The notes under the pieces were generated by a model that saw only the letters and a list, made by a program, of their open reading frames with translations, was not told where the DNA came from and ran no database searches. A stretch of DNA of 64,000 nt from CAJQQK01 sp965224225 (GTDB taxonomy: Bacteria > Pseudomonadota > Alphaproteobacteria > Rhizobiales > Hyphomicrobiaceae): assembly GCA_965224225.1 (NCBI GenBank), contig CBDCZF010000005.1, positions 1 through 64,000 on the forward strand, given 5' to 3'. Below are positions 9,711-18,928 of the stretch, one piece after another. The position numbers and the translations under genes are program-made. Position 1 is the stretch's first letter, and each line of letters begins with the position of its first letter.

Positions 9711-10790
9711 TTACCTGCACGGGGCGAAGCCGGAGGCACCCTTCCACACCTTGACAAGGCACCAATTGTCATCGTCGAACTTTCCGATAATGGTGCCGGA
9801 GTATTGCTCCGTCTCTACCTTGGGTGCATTGGCATCCGGTGTCGCATATAGATTACCTGACGTGCGCCTGACAGATCGCGCGTCGACCGGACGTATCTTT
9901 CTTGGGCTGCAATAGAGATAGGCGATACCGGCACAGTATTCGTGGTGGGACAGTTCGTAAGACCGGCCAGTCCAACGCAGTAAGCTGTAAATTGGCGTAC
10001 CAGTCTCAGGGCGACCAATTTCCCGTTGCACCGAATATTGGACGATATGCAGGTTGCGCATTCCGTTTGTGACGTCGCGCGTAGCCCTCACATCGAAAAT
10101 TCCAAACAAGTCATAAATGCTTTGAAACTTTCCAGGAGCTGTCTGGCGCAGGACGCCGGCGGCGCAGCCGCCGCTGCCACACCAGCCGATATCTTGTATG
10201 ATGTAGCCATAATCGATCAGGCCGTCGCCATTCAGGTCCTCCTGGAATAGCACCCTGTAATCGAGATCGGCGGAACCCGACTTGAACTCGGCACGCAGGT
10301 ATGCATCCAACCGACCGAGCTGTTCTCTCGGTGACAGCCTGACCATTGCCTTGGCCTTACCGGCAAACCTGACCCGTCTGAGAAGGCCGTTTCTTTCCCA
10401 GGGAACTTGCCCACCAGTCTCACGATGGACGCGTTCCTTCACATTCTGGAAGACATCCAAGTGGTCCTGACCTGGCTTGATTAGCTCGGCAGCCAAGGCA
10501 GCCGCATAAGGCCCGCTGCCATCACCGGCGTCCGACGCAGTCTCGCCGGGGTCGGTTGAAAATCCAATGAGCATCCCGCGGCGGGCGCTGACGGGTAGGA
10601 AGCCCTTGCCTCCTTTTGTCTGCATCTTGAGCAGGTTTCGACAGGCATCGAAGATAACGAAGTGAGCTGCATTGCCGGCGAGGTTCGAGAGCTTCGAGAT
10701 GATATCGTCGAGTTTGATTGCGTCGTACCAGACGTTGGCATCCAGCGCCTCTACATCGACTGGAATTAGATAGTTTTGGCGGTCGCGCCG
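9711..10790 (-). pseudogene. caspase-like (peptidase C14) protein, 5'-truncated
   Basis: Reading leftward from about 10790, the sequence enters a caspase p20-type domain in its middle, at NYLIPVDVEALDANVWYDA. It continues through the catalytic cysteine segment FVIFDACRNL and the GMLIGFSTDPGETASDAGDGSGPYAAAL stretch. The first half of the domain, which carries the catalytic histidine (GHG motif) and normally a signal peptide, is absent. Upstream sequence is open for about 30 more codons but unlike the family. The rest has an acidic DLNGDGLIDY motif resembling a calcium-binding loop and a C-terminal SH3-like tail. Family members are exported or signalling cysteine peptidases; this one should be inactive. 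Confidence 0.75.
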
Positions 10791-11307
10791 GTTGGCTGCA
10801 TTTTGTGCGGGAGTTGAACGTGGGTGCAGGGCGCAGCAGGATCGAAAAGGAGCGTGCGTGAGGCGCCATGCGATCACATCACGATGCTGTTAGGGCGCCG
10901 GAATTCTGCACAAGCCTAACGATGGCGTTGGGTTCGCATGCCGCTGGTCTGGGTGATTGCAGGATGGGCGAGAAATCCCATTTGCTGTCATTGGCAATTG
11001 GTCAAACTCAATCGACTTGGGCTCAACTGTTTTGTCCGCAATTGAAGGTCCTTCTGCCGAGGTATTCTCGAAGGGCAGCAGGGCTAGACGAGCAAATCTG
11101 CCGTTGACTATTTTCGATCATTTTACCTCTCCTTCCAGATGAGCGCCACGCAGCTGAGGCCGCACCGCTGCCGATTGCCGTAGGCCCTTTAACGACGAAT
11201 TCGATGTCATAGTTGATTTAAGGCGAGGCGATCTGCCTTGGCGCTGGTCAATGCGTTTCGACGCATTCTGCGTAGAGCATGGGCGATTGAACGCAACGGG
11301 CATAGCC
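10791..11307. other. 517-bp stretch without a recognisable gene
   Basis: Lies between the truncated caspase-like gene and the 3' end of the amidohydrolase. Open frames here are short and lack family features. The break in caspase homology at about 10790 suggests a deletion or insertion junction, but I see no repeat that marks it. Confidence 0.4.
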
Positions 11308-11635
11308 TCAGTGTGCTTTCTGGAAACCATCGGGCAGTGCGAAGAACGCCTTGGCGTTGCGCCAGGCAATTTTCTCCGCGATGTCCCGTGGCAACCGAGC
11401 CAGCCAGCGGCGGTGGGCAGCGATGATTTCGTCATACTCAGCCCAGGACAGGTTCATGTAGGTATCTGAGCCAATCACGAAGCGGTCCGCATGGCGCTTG
11501 AACAGTGCGCGCCAGTCGGGGCGCATATCGCGAGCGAGTTCCGGAAAGATGTTGGGCGCGCGCAGCGACAATTCCGCTGTGAGCTTCGGGAACCGGTCTA
11601 GCATTTCGGAGATGCGTTCGGCGCCATCGTAGAAG
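11308..11635 (-). pseudogene. amidohydrolase, C-terminal fragment (split by IS256 element)
   Basis: C-terminal 100-odd residues of a TIM-barrel metal-dependent amidohydrolase. It includes the late metal/catalytic aspartate segment FVIGSDTYMN and the closing IAWRNAKAFF helix typical of this family. Joining it to the fragment at 13029-13591 across the 9-bp target duplication restores the continuous reading HAGFYDGAERISEM. The fragment itself has no start of its own. Confidence 0.85.
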
Positions 11636-13028
11636 GAGCTATGACCGAATTTGGGTGACAGAATCTGAGAGAGGCGGCGTATCGTGGCGGTTATCGAGAC
11701 CAGCCATGAACTCCAAAGGAGCGATACGCCTATGTCGAACACTACAGTCATCCCGCTGCGCCAGCCAGATGCAATCGATGATCCTCTGACTGAGGTGCTG
11801 CGTGCCGGGGCCCGCGAGTTGCTGGCCAAGGCCGTCGAGGCCGAGGTCGAAGAGTTTCTAGCCGTCCACGCCGGCCTGCGGACTGCCGACGGCCACCGGC
11901 GCGTCGTGCGCCATGGTCACGGCCCTGAGCGTCAGGTGCAAACCGGCATCGGTCCGGTTGCAGTTCGCCGCGCCAAAGTTCGTGACCGCGGTGGCGACGA
12001 GACGGCTGGCGAACGCATTCGCTTCAGTTCGGCGATCCTGCCGAAGTGGGCGCGGCGTAGCGCATCTCTGGATGCCTTGTTGCCGGTCCTGTATTTGCGC
12101 GGCGTCTCGACCGGAGATTTTCAAGAGGCATTGTCAGCGCTACTCGGCCAAGAGGCACCGAACCTGTCACCGCCGGTCATCGCCCGGCTCAAGGCCGATT
12201 GGAAAGCTGATCTGACGCGCTGGCAGAGCCGCGATCTGTCGGCGCGCCGCTACGTCTACATCTGGGCGGACGGCATCCACATTCAGGCCCGCATGGAAGA
12301 GGACGCGCAATGCATTCTCGTGATCATCGGCGCGACACCGGAAGGCAAAAAGGAGCTGGTCGGTTTTCAGATCGGCTATCGCGAGAGCACGCAAAGCTGG
12401 CGCGAACTGCTTGTCGATTTGCAGGCGCGCGGGTTGACCATTGCCCCGAAACTGGCAACCGGCGACGGCGCATTGGGGTTCTGGAAAGCACTGGATGAAG
12501 TGTTCCCCGGCACCCGTCATCAGCGTTGCTGGGTGCACAAGATCGCAAACGTGCTCAACAAGCTGCCAAAGTCGGTCCAGAAGCACGCGAAGGCTGATCT
12601 CGTGGAGATCTGGAACGCTCCGGACCGAGCCAGCGCGGAGACCGCCGTTGGCGTATTTGCCGAGAAATACCGGGCGAAGTATCAGCCGGCGGTCACCTGC
12701 TTGACGAAAGACCGCGAGGCCCTGCTCGCTTTCTTCGACTTTCCCGCCGAGCACTGGCAGCACCTGCGCACGACCAACCCGATCGAAAGTGTGTTTGCGA
12801 CCGTGCGCCACCGAACCGTGCGCACCAAAGGCAGCCTCAGCCACGGCACCGCACTCGTGATGGTTTTCAAACTGGTGATGGCGGCGAGCAGGACGTGGCG
12901 CCGATTGAAAGGCAGAAACCACTTGCCCAAGATCATCGAGGGCGTCAAATTCACTGACGGTGTCGAAGCAACCGAGCCGACACGAAATGCCGCCTGATCA
13001 GACCATCACCCAAGTTGGGTCATAGCTC
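11636..13028 (+). mobile_element. IS256-family insertion sequence
   Basis: 1393-bp element bounded by inverted repeats beginning GAGCTATGACC and extending about 25 bp with two or three mismatches (AATTTGGGTGA against AACTTGGGTGA). It is flanked by an exact 9-bp direct repeat, TCGTAGAAG, at 11627-11635 and 13029-13037. Deleting the element and one repeat restores the amidohydrolase reading frame, so insertion was by simple transposition and is fairly recent. Confidence 0.95.
11732..12997 (+). CDS. IS256-family transposase
   Basis: 421-residue mutator-type (IS256) DDE transposase. The triad is visible as WADGIHI (first Asp), ATGDGALGFW (second Asp) and TTNPIESVFATVRHR (Glu). The RTKGSLSH segment after the glutamate is typical. 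I chose ATG 11732 because AAGGAG lies at the right distance upstream; an in-frame ATG 48 bp earlier has no such site. The frame is intact and the element has perfect flanking repeats, so it is probably active. Confidence 0.95.
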   Translation: MSNTTVIPLRQPDAIDDPLTEVLRAGARELLAKAVEAEVEEFLAVHAGLRTADGHRRVVRHGHGPERQVQTGIGPVAVRRAKVRDRGGDETAGERIRFSSAILPKWARRSASLDALLPVLYLRGVSTGDFQEALSALLGQEAPNLSPPVIARLKADWKADLTRWQSRDLSARRYVYIWADGIHIQARMEEDAQCILVIIGATPEGKKELVGFQIGYRESTQSWRELLVDLQARGLTIAPKLATGDGALGFWKALDEVFPGTRHQRCWVHKIANVLNKLPKSVQKHAKADLVEIWNAPDRASAETAVGVFAEKYRAKYQPAVTCLTKDREALLAFFDFPAEHWQHLRTTNPIESVFATVRHRTVRTKGSLSHGTALVMVFKLVMAASRTWRRLKGRNHLPKIIEGVKFTDGVEATEPTRNAA

Positions 13029-13591
13029 TCGTAGAAGCCGGCATGGGCCCAGAGAATTCGGATGTCGGGCACAATTTTGAAAAGCCGCTCAATGACATCG
13101 GCACGCGCGTGCATGTGCAGGAAGAGATTGTTAGTTTGCGCGATTCGGACGACTCGCTCGACCACGGCCCAGTCGACAGCCTCCTGCTTGTAAATGTGCA
13201 GTTCGCCGAGCCCCCCGTAGCGGCCGGTTGCGACTTCTTTGGTGAGAAATGGGATAACAGCTGGATCCTTGGTCCAGTTGTGGCTTTCGCGAATGGCAGA
13301 ATAGGGACAAAGCTCCGGCACGAATCGCTTCGGAAAGGCGTCGTGCAGCTTGACTGTGCCCTCGTTGGGCCAGCTGCCGACGAGGCCGCCGACCACGCCG
13401 GCACGGCGCATCAGTTCGAGCACATAGCGCGGGTCGAACGGACGCCACGCGGCGCGGTTGTAGTGGATGTGGGCGTCGAAGATCGGGAGGGTGCGTTTGG
13501 GCTCGGATGCGGCGGTGGCCGGCGCATCGGCGGCGTTTGCGGCCACGCAGATCAACAATAGAAATCGAAGATAGGCTTGCACGGAAAACAC
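13029..13591 (-). pseudogene. exported amidohydrolase, N-terminal fragment (split by IS256 element)
   Basis: N-terminal part of a metal-dependent amidohydrolase. An N-terminal signal peptide (hydrophobic FLLLICVAANA core, residues 8-20) is followed by the first metal-binding motif IFDAHIHYN. The reading then runs through ELCPYSAIRES and LHMHARADVIERLF to ILWAHAGFY, where the IS256 element interrupts it. In the split gene translation would run about 10 codons into the element and stop. The intact protein would have been about 295-300 residues, periplasmic, of the aminocarboxymuconate-semialdehyde-decarboxylase-like superfamily. Confidence 0.85.
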
Positions 13592-13717
13592 CTGAGCAGT
13601 TTAGGGATCGGTAGCGTGGATGGGCTCTTGTGAAACGTCAAGCATGCCCACCGGATTGTCGCGTCCGCGGGGTAGGTATAGGCTGACCGCGCGCTACTCT
13701 AGCGTCGGAGGAAAAAT

Positions 13718-14716
13718 ATGACGAACCCTAGCTACCACTCGCGCAACGGCCTTGGTTTCACCCGTCGCCAGGCGCTTGGGCTGCCCACCGGGACGGCGGT
13801 CGGTGCGGCGCTTCCCGGTATCGTAAACGCCAAGGCGCCGATGCTTGGGGTGGCGAAATCTAAGTTTCACCGGTTCAAGCTTGGTAAGTTCGAGGTGACT
13901 ATCCTTTATGATGGTGCGGCAAGCATCGCCGGTCCGTATCCTGCCTTCGGTGCGGATCAGTTCGAGGAAGATGTCCATGAACTGATGGCCAAGAACCATC
14001 TGCCACTGAAGCGCTTTGAGCTGCCGTATACGCCGGTGCTGATCAACACAGGCGACGCGGTGGTGCTGTTCGATGCTGGTAACGATCTAAGCCGTCTGCC
14101 GGTTGGTGGGCACCTGATCGAAAGCCTGAGGCTCGCCGGTTACACGCCCGAGATGATCGACGTTGTCGTGATCACGCATTGCCATCCCGACCATGTCGGT
14201 GGGCTGATGCGCAATGGTGCTGCGGTTTTCTCGAACGCGCGCTACGTGTGCGGTGAGGATGAATACAATTTCTGGTCAACGACGAAAAACCTGAGCGGCA
14301 ATCCAGGGATCGCGCGACGCGTACGCGTGATGCGGGACAACGTCGTGCCGCTAGCGCCGAAGACGACCTTTATCAAAAGCAACGGCGACGTGCTGCCCGG
14401 CATTCGCGCGATCCCGTCTCCTGGGCACACGCCCGGCCATCTCGCGTATCATGTCGAGAGCGAGGATAACCGTCTGCTGGTGTGGGGCGATGCGATCGTG
14501 CACTTCGTGGTGTCGTTTCAGCGGCCGGACTGGCCACTCGCCTCCGACATGGACAAGGAGGTGGCAGCCAAGTCACGCCGCACGCTGCTTGGACTGGCGG
14601 CTTCCGATAAGATCCCCGTGACGGGCTATCACCTGCCGTTCCCGGCGCTCGGGTTCGTGGAATCGTTTGGGGAGGCGTTCCGATTCGTACCGGCAAGTTA
14701 TCAATTTCGAATTTAA
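13718..14716 (+). CDS. MBL-fold metallo-hydrolase with twin-arginine signal
   Basis: 332-residue metallo-beta-lactamase-fold hydrolase. The zinc motif THCHPDHVGG is at about residues 150-160, with later metal ligands in SPGHTPGHLAYH and WGDAIVHF. The N-terminus FTRRQALGLPTGTAVGAALPG has a twin-arginine pair before a hydrophobic stretch, so export by the Tat pathway is likely. A strong ribosome binding site GGAGGA precedes ATG 13718. The layout resembles quorum-quenching lactonases and other periplasmic MBL hydrolases; substrate is not evident. It is one of three MBL-fold genes in this window. Confidence 0.88.
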   Translation: MTNPSYHSRNGLGFTRRQALGLPTGTAVGAALPGIVNAKAPMLGVAKSKFHRFKLGKFEVTILYDGAASIAGPYPAFGADQFEEDVHELMAKNHLPLKRFELPYTPVLINTGDAVVLFDAGNDLSRLPVGGHLIESLRLAGYTPEMIDVVVITHCHPDHVGGLMRNGAAVFSNARYVCGEDEYNFWSTTKNLSGNPGIARRVRVMRDNVVPLAPKTTFIKSNGDVLPGIRAIPSPGHTPGHLAYHVESEDNRLLVWGDAIVHFVVSFQRPDWPLASDMDKEVAAKSRRTLLGLAASDKIPVTGYHLPFPALGFVESFGEAFRFVPASYQFRI

Positions 14717-14824
14717 AGGGAATCGGGCGGCTTAATCCCAATTGCCGACATTCAGGGATAACAGATCGGCGACGAATTCTGCGCCGCCGACCATGTCCGT
14801 TCTCAGAGCTATCACGTCGCGCAA

Positions 14825-15460
14825 TCAGATATCGGTCTTCTCTGCGAGTTCAATAGCATCATCCACTTCGATGCCGAGATAACGAACGGTGCTTTCAATC
14901 TTCGAATGTCCGAGCAAGAGTTGAACCGCTCTCAGGTTCCCAGTCCGCCGGTAGATCAGCACCGCCTTGGTTCTGCGCAGCGAGTGCGTGCCAAATTTGC
15001 TCGGGTCGAGCCCGATGCTGGCGACCCACTCCTGAACGAGCCGAGCATACTGCCGAGTCGTCAAACCGTCGCGGCCACCTCGACCAGCAAACAAGAACTC
15101 CCCAGACTTGCGCTCGGTCAATCGCAAATAGTCGTCGATCGCTTTTCGCGTGTGTTCGGTGAGTTCAAACCTGACTGGCCGACCAGTCTTTTTCTGTCGG
15201 ATCGTTGCACGGTCGAGGGAATAACCGTTCGGTGCAATGTCTTCGACCCGGACAGCAACCACATCGCAACCTCGCAGCTTGCTATCGATCGCAAGATTGA
15301 AAAGGGCGAGATCTCTCGTCTTGTTTTCGATTTGCAGCTTGGTTCTGATCGACCATACATGGCTCGGCTGTAAGGGCGGTTTTGCCCCAACGATCTTGCC
15401 CTTGTTCCAAGGCACGCGTCGAGTTGGCTTTTCGTTAGACGGATGTTGATGATGTTCCAT
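14825..15460 (-). CDS. tyrosine recombinase / site-specific integrase (short form)
   Basis: 211-residue protein consisting mostly of the catalytic domain of a tyrosine recombinase. The active-site residues are visible in order: Arg in DSKLRGCDVV, Lys in the beta-hairpin RQKKTGRP, His-x-x-Arg in THSLRRTKA, His in LLLGHSKIES and nucleophile Tyr in TVRYLGIE. It lacks the long N-terminal arm-binding and core-binding domains of phage integrases, as do many short integrases found on plasmids and in accessory regions. A good AGAGGAG site lies upstream of the start. Its attachment site is not evident here. Confidence 0.9.
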   Translation of the reverse strand: MEHHQHPSNEKPTRRVPWNKGKIVGAKPPLQPSHVWSIRTKLQIENKTRDLALFNLAIDSKLRGCDVVAVRVEDIAPNGYSLDRATIRQKKTGRPVRFELTEHTRKAIDDYLRLTERKSGEFLFAGRGGRDGLTTRQYARLVQEWVASIGLDPSKFGTHSLRRTKAVLIYRRTGNLRAVQLLLGHSKIESTVRYLGIEVDDAIELAEKTDI

Positions 15461-15761
15461 GGTCTGTCTCCTCTTTTAGGGAACAGCCCACGATGTGTTC
15501 ATGCTGCCGAACTTCTCGGTATCGTGTCAGCTTTTGGTGAACACCGCCCAAGCGTTGCAGCTGGTCGTTGCAAGCTACCCAGTTCCGACCGTTCGCACGT
15601 GCAGCATCGCGCAGGCCCGCGACCGACGCGATGATCAAACAAGAGACATTCCAGCTGATGTGCAGCTGAAGATCGGGGTTTAGCCGTGTTCCAGCATGCT
15701 CAACCGAAAGCCGACATACGGGCCGGCAGTCTTCATTCCATAGATGAATTGGCGAACCGTC
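15461..15761. other. 301-bp stretch without a recognisable gene
   Basis: Between the short integrase and the LysR gene. The only open frame of note (minus strand, 15435-15638) overlaps the integrase start, has no family features and probably is not a gene. Confidence 0.4.
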
Positions 15762-16676
15762 TTACTTCATCTGAGGAATTGACTCTGCCAATTCCGTCAT
15801 TATTTCAAGCATCAGTTCTTTCACGGCTTCAGTTGTTCGATTGAGGGGACGGGCTTTAGGCCAGGCGGTAACATAAGTGCGTGCGATCGACGGCCTCACG
15901 ATTCGTCGCGCGAAGACCTGACCAGCTTGATATCGTTCGTGAAATGACAACCACGGCATGATCGAGCAAGCGATGCCGCTTAGAACGTAGTGCCTTACAA
16001 GGCGGCTGGAAGAGCTCTCCGCAATGATGCTTAGCGGTATCATGCGCTCGGCTGCAATGCGCTCGATTTCCAACCGCAGCGAATGTGGCTTTTCCAATAG
16101 GGCAAGTGGATACTGTGCCGCCTCCTGGAAGGGAATGTTTCCGGTTCCAGCCGGTTGATGCTCCAATGCACCTACGAGAAAAAGTCCTTGAGTGAGTGAC
16201 CGCAAGCTGTGGACCTTGGAGCTATCTGCTCCCTTGGGAAGAAGTCCCAGATCAACGCGAGCATTTTCAACCAGCGTTTGACACTGCACGCTGGTGCCTT
16301 CTTCAATTTGCAGATGAACCTGCGGATAGCGCTCGCGAACCGAGCGCAACAATTTATGGGTGGCAAAGTCGGAAACGGCAATTGGCATTGCCAGCGAGAC
16401 ATCACCACGTACATCTTCTGCAGCGACCAGCAAGTCATGCCGTGTCTGCTCCACCTGCCTGAGAATTGACCGTGCCCGCTGCAAAAGAATGTCCCCCGCA
16501 GGCGTTGCTCGCACGCCCGTGGGCGTGCGTTCAAACAATTCGACCGACAGCGACCTTTCAAGGTTCATGATCTGCTGACTTAGAGCAGGCTGGGCAATGT
16601 GCAGAACTCGTGACGCCTTCGACAGGCTTCCTTCTTCCGCTGCGGCAACGAAATAGCGCAGCTGTTGGAACCGCAT
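15762..16676 (-). CDS. LysR-family transcriptional regulator, divergent from tct operon
   Basis: 304-residue LysR-type regulator. The N-terminal winged helix-turn-helix is clear (LRYFVAAAEEGSLSKASRVLHIAQPALSQQI, about residues 5-35), followed by ERTPTGVRATPAG and a substrate-binding effector domain. ATG 16676 has AGGGAG 7 bp upstream; an in-frame TTG two codons earlier is less likely. It is transcribed away from the TTT transporter genes, the usual layout for a LysR activator of such an operon. The regulator looks intact although two of its three presumed target genes are destroyed. Confidence 0.92.
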   Translation of the reverse strand: MRFQQLRYFVAAAEEGSLSKASRVLHIAQPALSQQIMNLERSLSVELFERTPTGVRATPAGDILLQRARSILRQVEQTRHDLLVAAEDVRGDVSLAMPIAVSDFATHKLLRSVRERYPQVHLQIEEGTSVQCQTLVENARVDLGLLPKGADSSKVHSLRSLTQGLFLVGALEHQPAGTGNIPFQEAAQYPLALLEKPHSLRLEIERIAAERMIPLSIIAESSSSRLVRHYVLSGIACSIMPWLSFHERYQAGQVFARRIVRPSIARTYVTAWPKARPLNRTTEAVKELMLEIMTELAESIPQMK

Positions 16677-16744
16677 GGTCAAACTCCCTGCGAACGCGGT
16701 GACGTAGTCACCTTACGGGCATCACTATGCCATAGGATTTCCTT

Positions 16745-16772
16745 ATACCTTAGATTAGCGAATAGTATAACC
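16745..16772. promoter_or_regulatory. putative LysR operator dyad between the regulator and tctB
   Basis: A perfect 6-bp dyad TTATAC-N16-GTATAA sits in the 156-bp divergent intergenic region. LysR proteins bind interrupted dyads of this general kind between their own gene and the target operon. A second small dyad, CTATG-C-CATAG, lies just to its left. Assignment rests on position and symmetry only. Confidence 0.45.
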
Positions 16773-16832
16773 GTTTGGCTATGATCTACGTTAGGCTTTT
16801 CGAGGAGGCTCTGAGTTTCCTAGCGAACGACA

Positions 16833-17336
16833 ATGGTTGCTGCAGACATGGCTGTATTGACGAACACTCGCGTGGTGGAAGGCGCAATTGTCGTCATCCT
16901 TGGTGGCGTCATCTACGCTGGGACGGTTGGAATGCCTGACGGCCCCGCCGGCTTTCCAAGACTGATTGCTGCAGGTCTGGCAGTTTGCGGCGCGCTACTG
17001 CTTTGGCGGGGTTTGCGCTACCGCGCGATGTCCAAAGTGCTTGGTGCTCAGGTCAATGACGCAGACCCTGAGGACACCCCCAGCGGGTTTTCCTGGCGTC
17101 GATCGCTTCTTGTCGCAGTTGCTTGGCTCGCCTTGATCGCGATCGCAAGGCAATTCGGCTTCCTGGTTCCCGGCACCATCTTTCTTGCCGGTCTGACCTG
17201 GCTACTCCTTGGTCGTCCGCATGAACCAAGAGAAATCGGCAAGGTACTGATTTTCGCTGTCACGATGTCAGTCGCCCTTTGGCTGGTCTTCGGCATATTG
17301 CTTGGCGTCGAACCACCGGGCCCCTTCCCATTCTAG
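16833..17336 (+). CDS. tctB: tripartite tricarboxylate transporter small membrane subunit TctB
   Basis: 167-residue integral membrane protein with four hydrophobic segments (about residues 12-30, 40-58, 88-106 and 120-160 as two closely spaced helices) and a proline-rich C-terminus, the TctB layout. It is the first gene after the divergent LysR gene and is followed by tctC and tctA. An alternative ATG at 16848 would shorten the N-terminus by five residues. Its partners are both interrupted by insertion sequences, so the transporter should be non-functional. Confidence 0.85.
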   Translation: MVAADMAVLTNTRVVEGAIVVILGGVIYAGTVGMPDGPAGFPRLIAAGLAVCGALLLWRGLRYRAMSKVLGAQVNDADPEDTPSGFSWRRSLLVAVAWLALIAIARQFGFLVPGTIFLAGLTWLLLGRPHEPREIGKVLIFAVTMSVALWLVFGILLGVEPPGPFPF

Positions 17337-17417
17337 CACCCATGTCCAGGAGGGCATTCAGAGAGACCAATTCTACGCTCGGAAATCAAATCTCACTTCA
17401 AAAAGGGAGGACTTCGC

Positions 17418-17862
17418 ATGAAACCGAAATTGACAAATCTGGCATTGGCGGTCGGCGGCACCATGTTGGCGAGTGCAATGCTCACCGGTCTTGCTACAAC
17501 ACCGGTTGTGGCTGGATATCCGGAGAAGCCCATTAAGGTGATTATCGGTTTCTCTGCAGGCGGCGGCGCTGACACGTTCGCTCGTACCGTCGGCAAGTAC
17601 GCCGAGAAATATATCGGAACGAAATTTAATTACGTCTACAAGAAGGGGGGTGGTGGCACCGTTGCGGTCAACGAGATGCTGAAGAATGCCAAGCCTGACG
17701 GCTACACGATTGCAGTGGGGATACTGCCGCACCAGGTTATTCCAACCCAGGTCTCCGACGTTGGTTACAAGCCAGAAGACGTCAACTGGCTTACTACCTT
17801 CGCGATGATCCCGAACGGCATTTACGTCAAAGCTGACAGTCCACACAAATCGCTCAAGGATG
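17418..17862 (+). pseudogene. tctC: TctC solute-binding protein, N-terminal fragment (split by IS1595 element)
   Basis: N-terminal half of a Bug/TctC-type periplasmic binding protein for organic acids. A signal peptide covers roughly residues 1-32, then comes the mature start GYPEKPIKVIIGFSAGGGADTFAR, the phosphate/carboxylate-binding strand and helix of this family. GGGAGGA lies 6 bp before ATG 17418. The element at 17863 interrupts it after SPHKSLKD; translation would end two codons later. Removing the element and one 8-bp repeat restores the reading SLKDVIAAAKAKPGKVKAAL. Confidence 0.92.
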
Positions 17863-18920
17863 CCTGATTACCCCACTTCCTCCACACTGTAGCCACCGGG
17901 CCGACGCAAGGTGCTGCGAGCATTGACCGAATCGATTTTGCCTCGGGAGGTTGATGTGGCACGCAATCCGATCCAGTTCGGCAAGGGGCTGAGCCTTTCA
18001 GAATTTCAGGAGAGCTATGGCACGGAGGAGCAGTGCCGTCAGGCGGTCGTGGCTTGGCGCTGGCCGAAGGGCTTCGTGTGCCCGGCATGTGGTGGCCGCG
18101 ATCACGCGATCGTCGGCAAGCGCCGCCTCTATCTTTGCCATGGCTGTCGCAAGCAGACATCCGTCATCGCCGGCACGGTGTTCGAGAATTCGCTATTGCC
18201 GCTGACCAAGTGGTTCCAGGCGATGTGGCTGATCACGCAGTCGAAGAATTCGATCTCAACATTGGAGTTGTCCCGCCAGATCGGCGTCAAGTGGGACACG
18301 GCGTGGCGCCTGCGCCAGAAGCTCGCCTCAGTGATCGCCGAGGTCGAAGCCAGGCGCACGTTCAAGGGGCGCATCGAGATGGACGACGCGGTTCTCGGCG
18401 GTGAGAAGAGCGAGGCAGACGGCGGCAAACGTGGGCGTGGAGGGGCAAACAAAGTCCCTTTCGTCGTCGCGGTGGAGACCACCGCCGAAGGCCGGCCACG
18501 CCGCCTCCTCATTCATCTCGTCGAACGACATGACAGCCCCTCGATCGAGGCGATGGCGCAAGAAAAGCTGACTACCGGAACCCATGTCGTCTCAGACGGT
18601 CTCGGTTGCTTTCGCGCCGTCACGCGAGCAGGCGCAACGCATGAGGCCATCGTCTCGGCGCGCGAGCCCGAACAGCCTGAAAAGATCCCGGCTCTGAAAT
18701 GGGTGAATACCGTGCTCGGAAATCTAAAGACCGCCATCGCCGGAACCCACAAGGCCATCCGCCGTCCATACGTCGAGCGCTACTTCGCCGAATTCCAATT
18801 CCGCTTCAACGGCCGCTACGACCTGCCGGGACTGTTCACCGACCTGCTTGCTGCAGCCGCCCGCGCGACACCTAGAACTCATTCGGCGATCACACTTGCG
18901 TAGGAAGAGGGGTATTCAGG
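17863..18920 (+). mobile_element. IS1595-family insertion sequence
   Basis: 1058-bp element with inverted ends CCTGATTACCCC and CCTGAATACCCC (each followed by a related CTTCCT segment), flanked by an exact 8-bp direct repeat CAAGGATG at 17855-17862 and 18921-18928. The 8-bp duplication and about 1-kb size fit IS1595. It splits tctC. Confidence 0.95.
17956..18903 (+). CDS. IS1595-family transposase
   Basis: About 315-residue transposase. An N-terminal zinc-ribbon has two CxxC pairs (CPAC and CHGC), followed by the GTVFENSLLPLTKWF helix typical of IS1595. The DDE-type domain has EMDDAVLGGEKSEAD (first Asp), VVSDGLGCFRAV (second Asp), WVNTVLGNLKTAI and RPYVERYFAEFQFRFN. I chose GTG 17956 because GGGAGG is 5 bp upstream; another in-frame GTG at 17911 would add 15 residues with no homology. 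The frame is intact. Confidence 0.9.
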   Translation: MARNPIQFGKGLSLSEFQESYGTEEQCRQAVVAWRWPKGFVCPACGGRDHAIVGKRRLYLCHGCRKQTSVIAGTVFENSLLPLTKWFQAMWLITQSKNSISTLELSRQIGVKWDTAWRLRQKLASVIAEVEARRTFKGRIEMDDAVLGGEKSEADGGKRGRGGANKVPFVVAVETTAEGRPRRLLIHLVERHDSPSIEAMAQEKLTTGTHVVSDGLGCFRAVTRAGATHEAIVSAREPEQPEKIPALKWVNTVLGNLKTAIAGTHKAIRRPYVERYFAEFQFRFNGRYDLPGLFTDLLAAAARATPRTHSAITLA

Positions 18921-18928
18921 CAAGGATG

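Noticed and set aside
15435..15638. 67-codon minus-strand frame upstream of the short integrase
   Set aside because: It overlaps the integrase start, which has its own strong ribosome binding site, and shows no family features.
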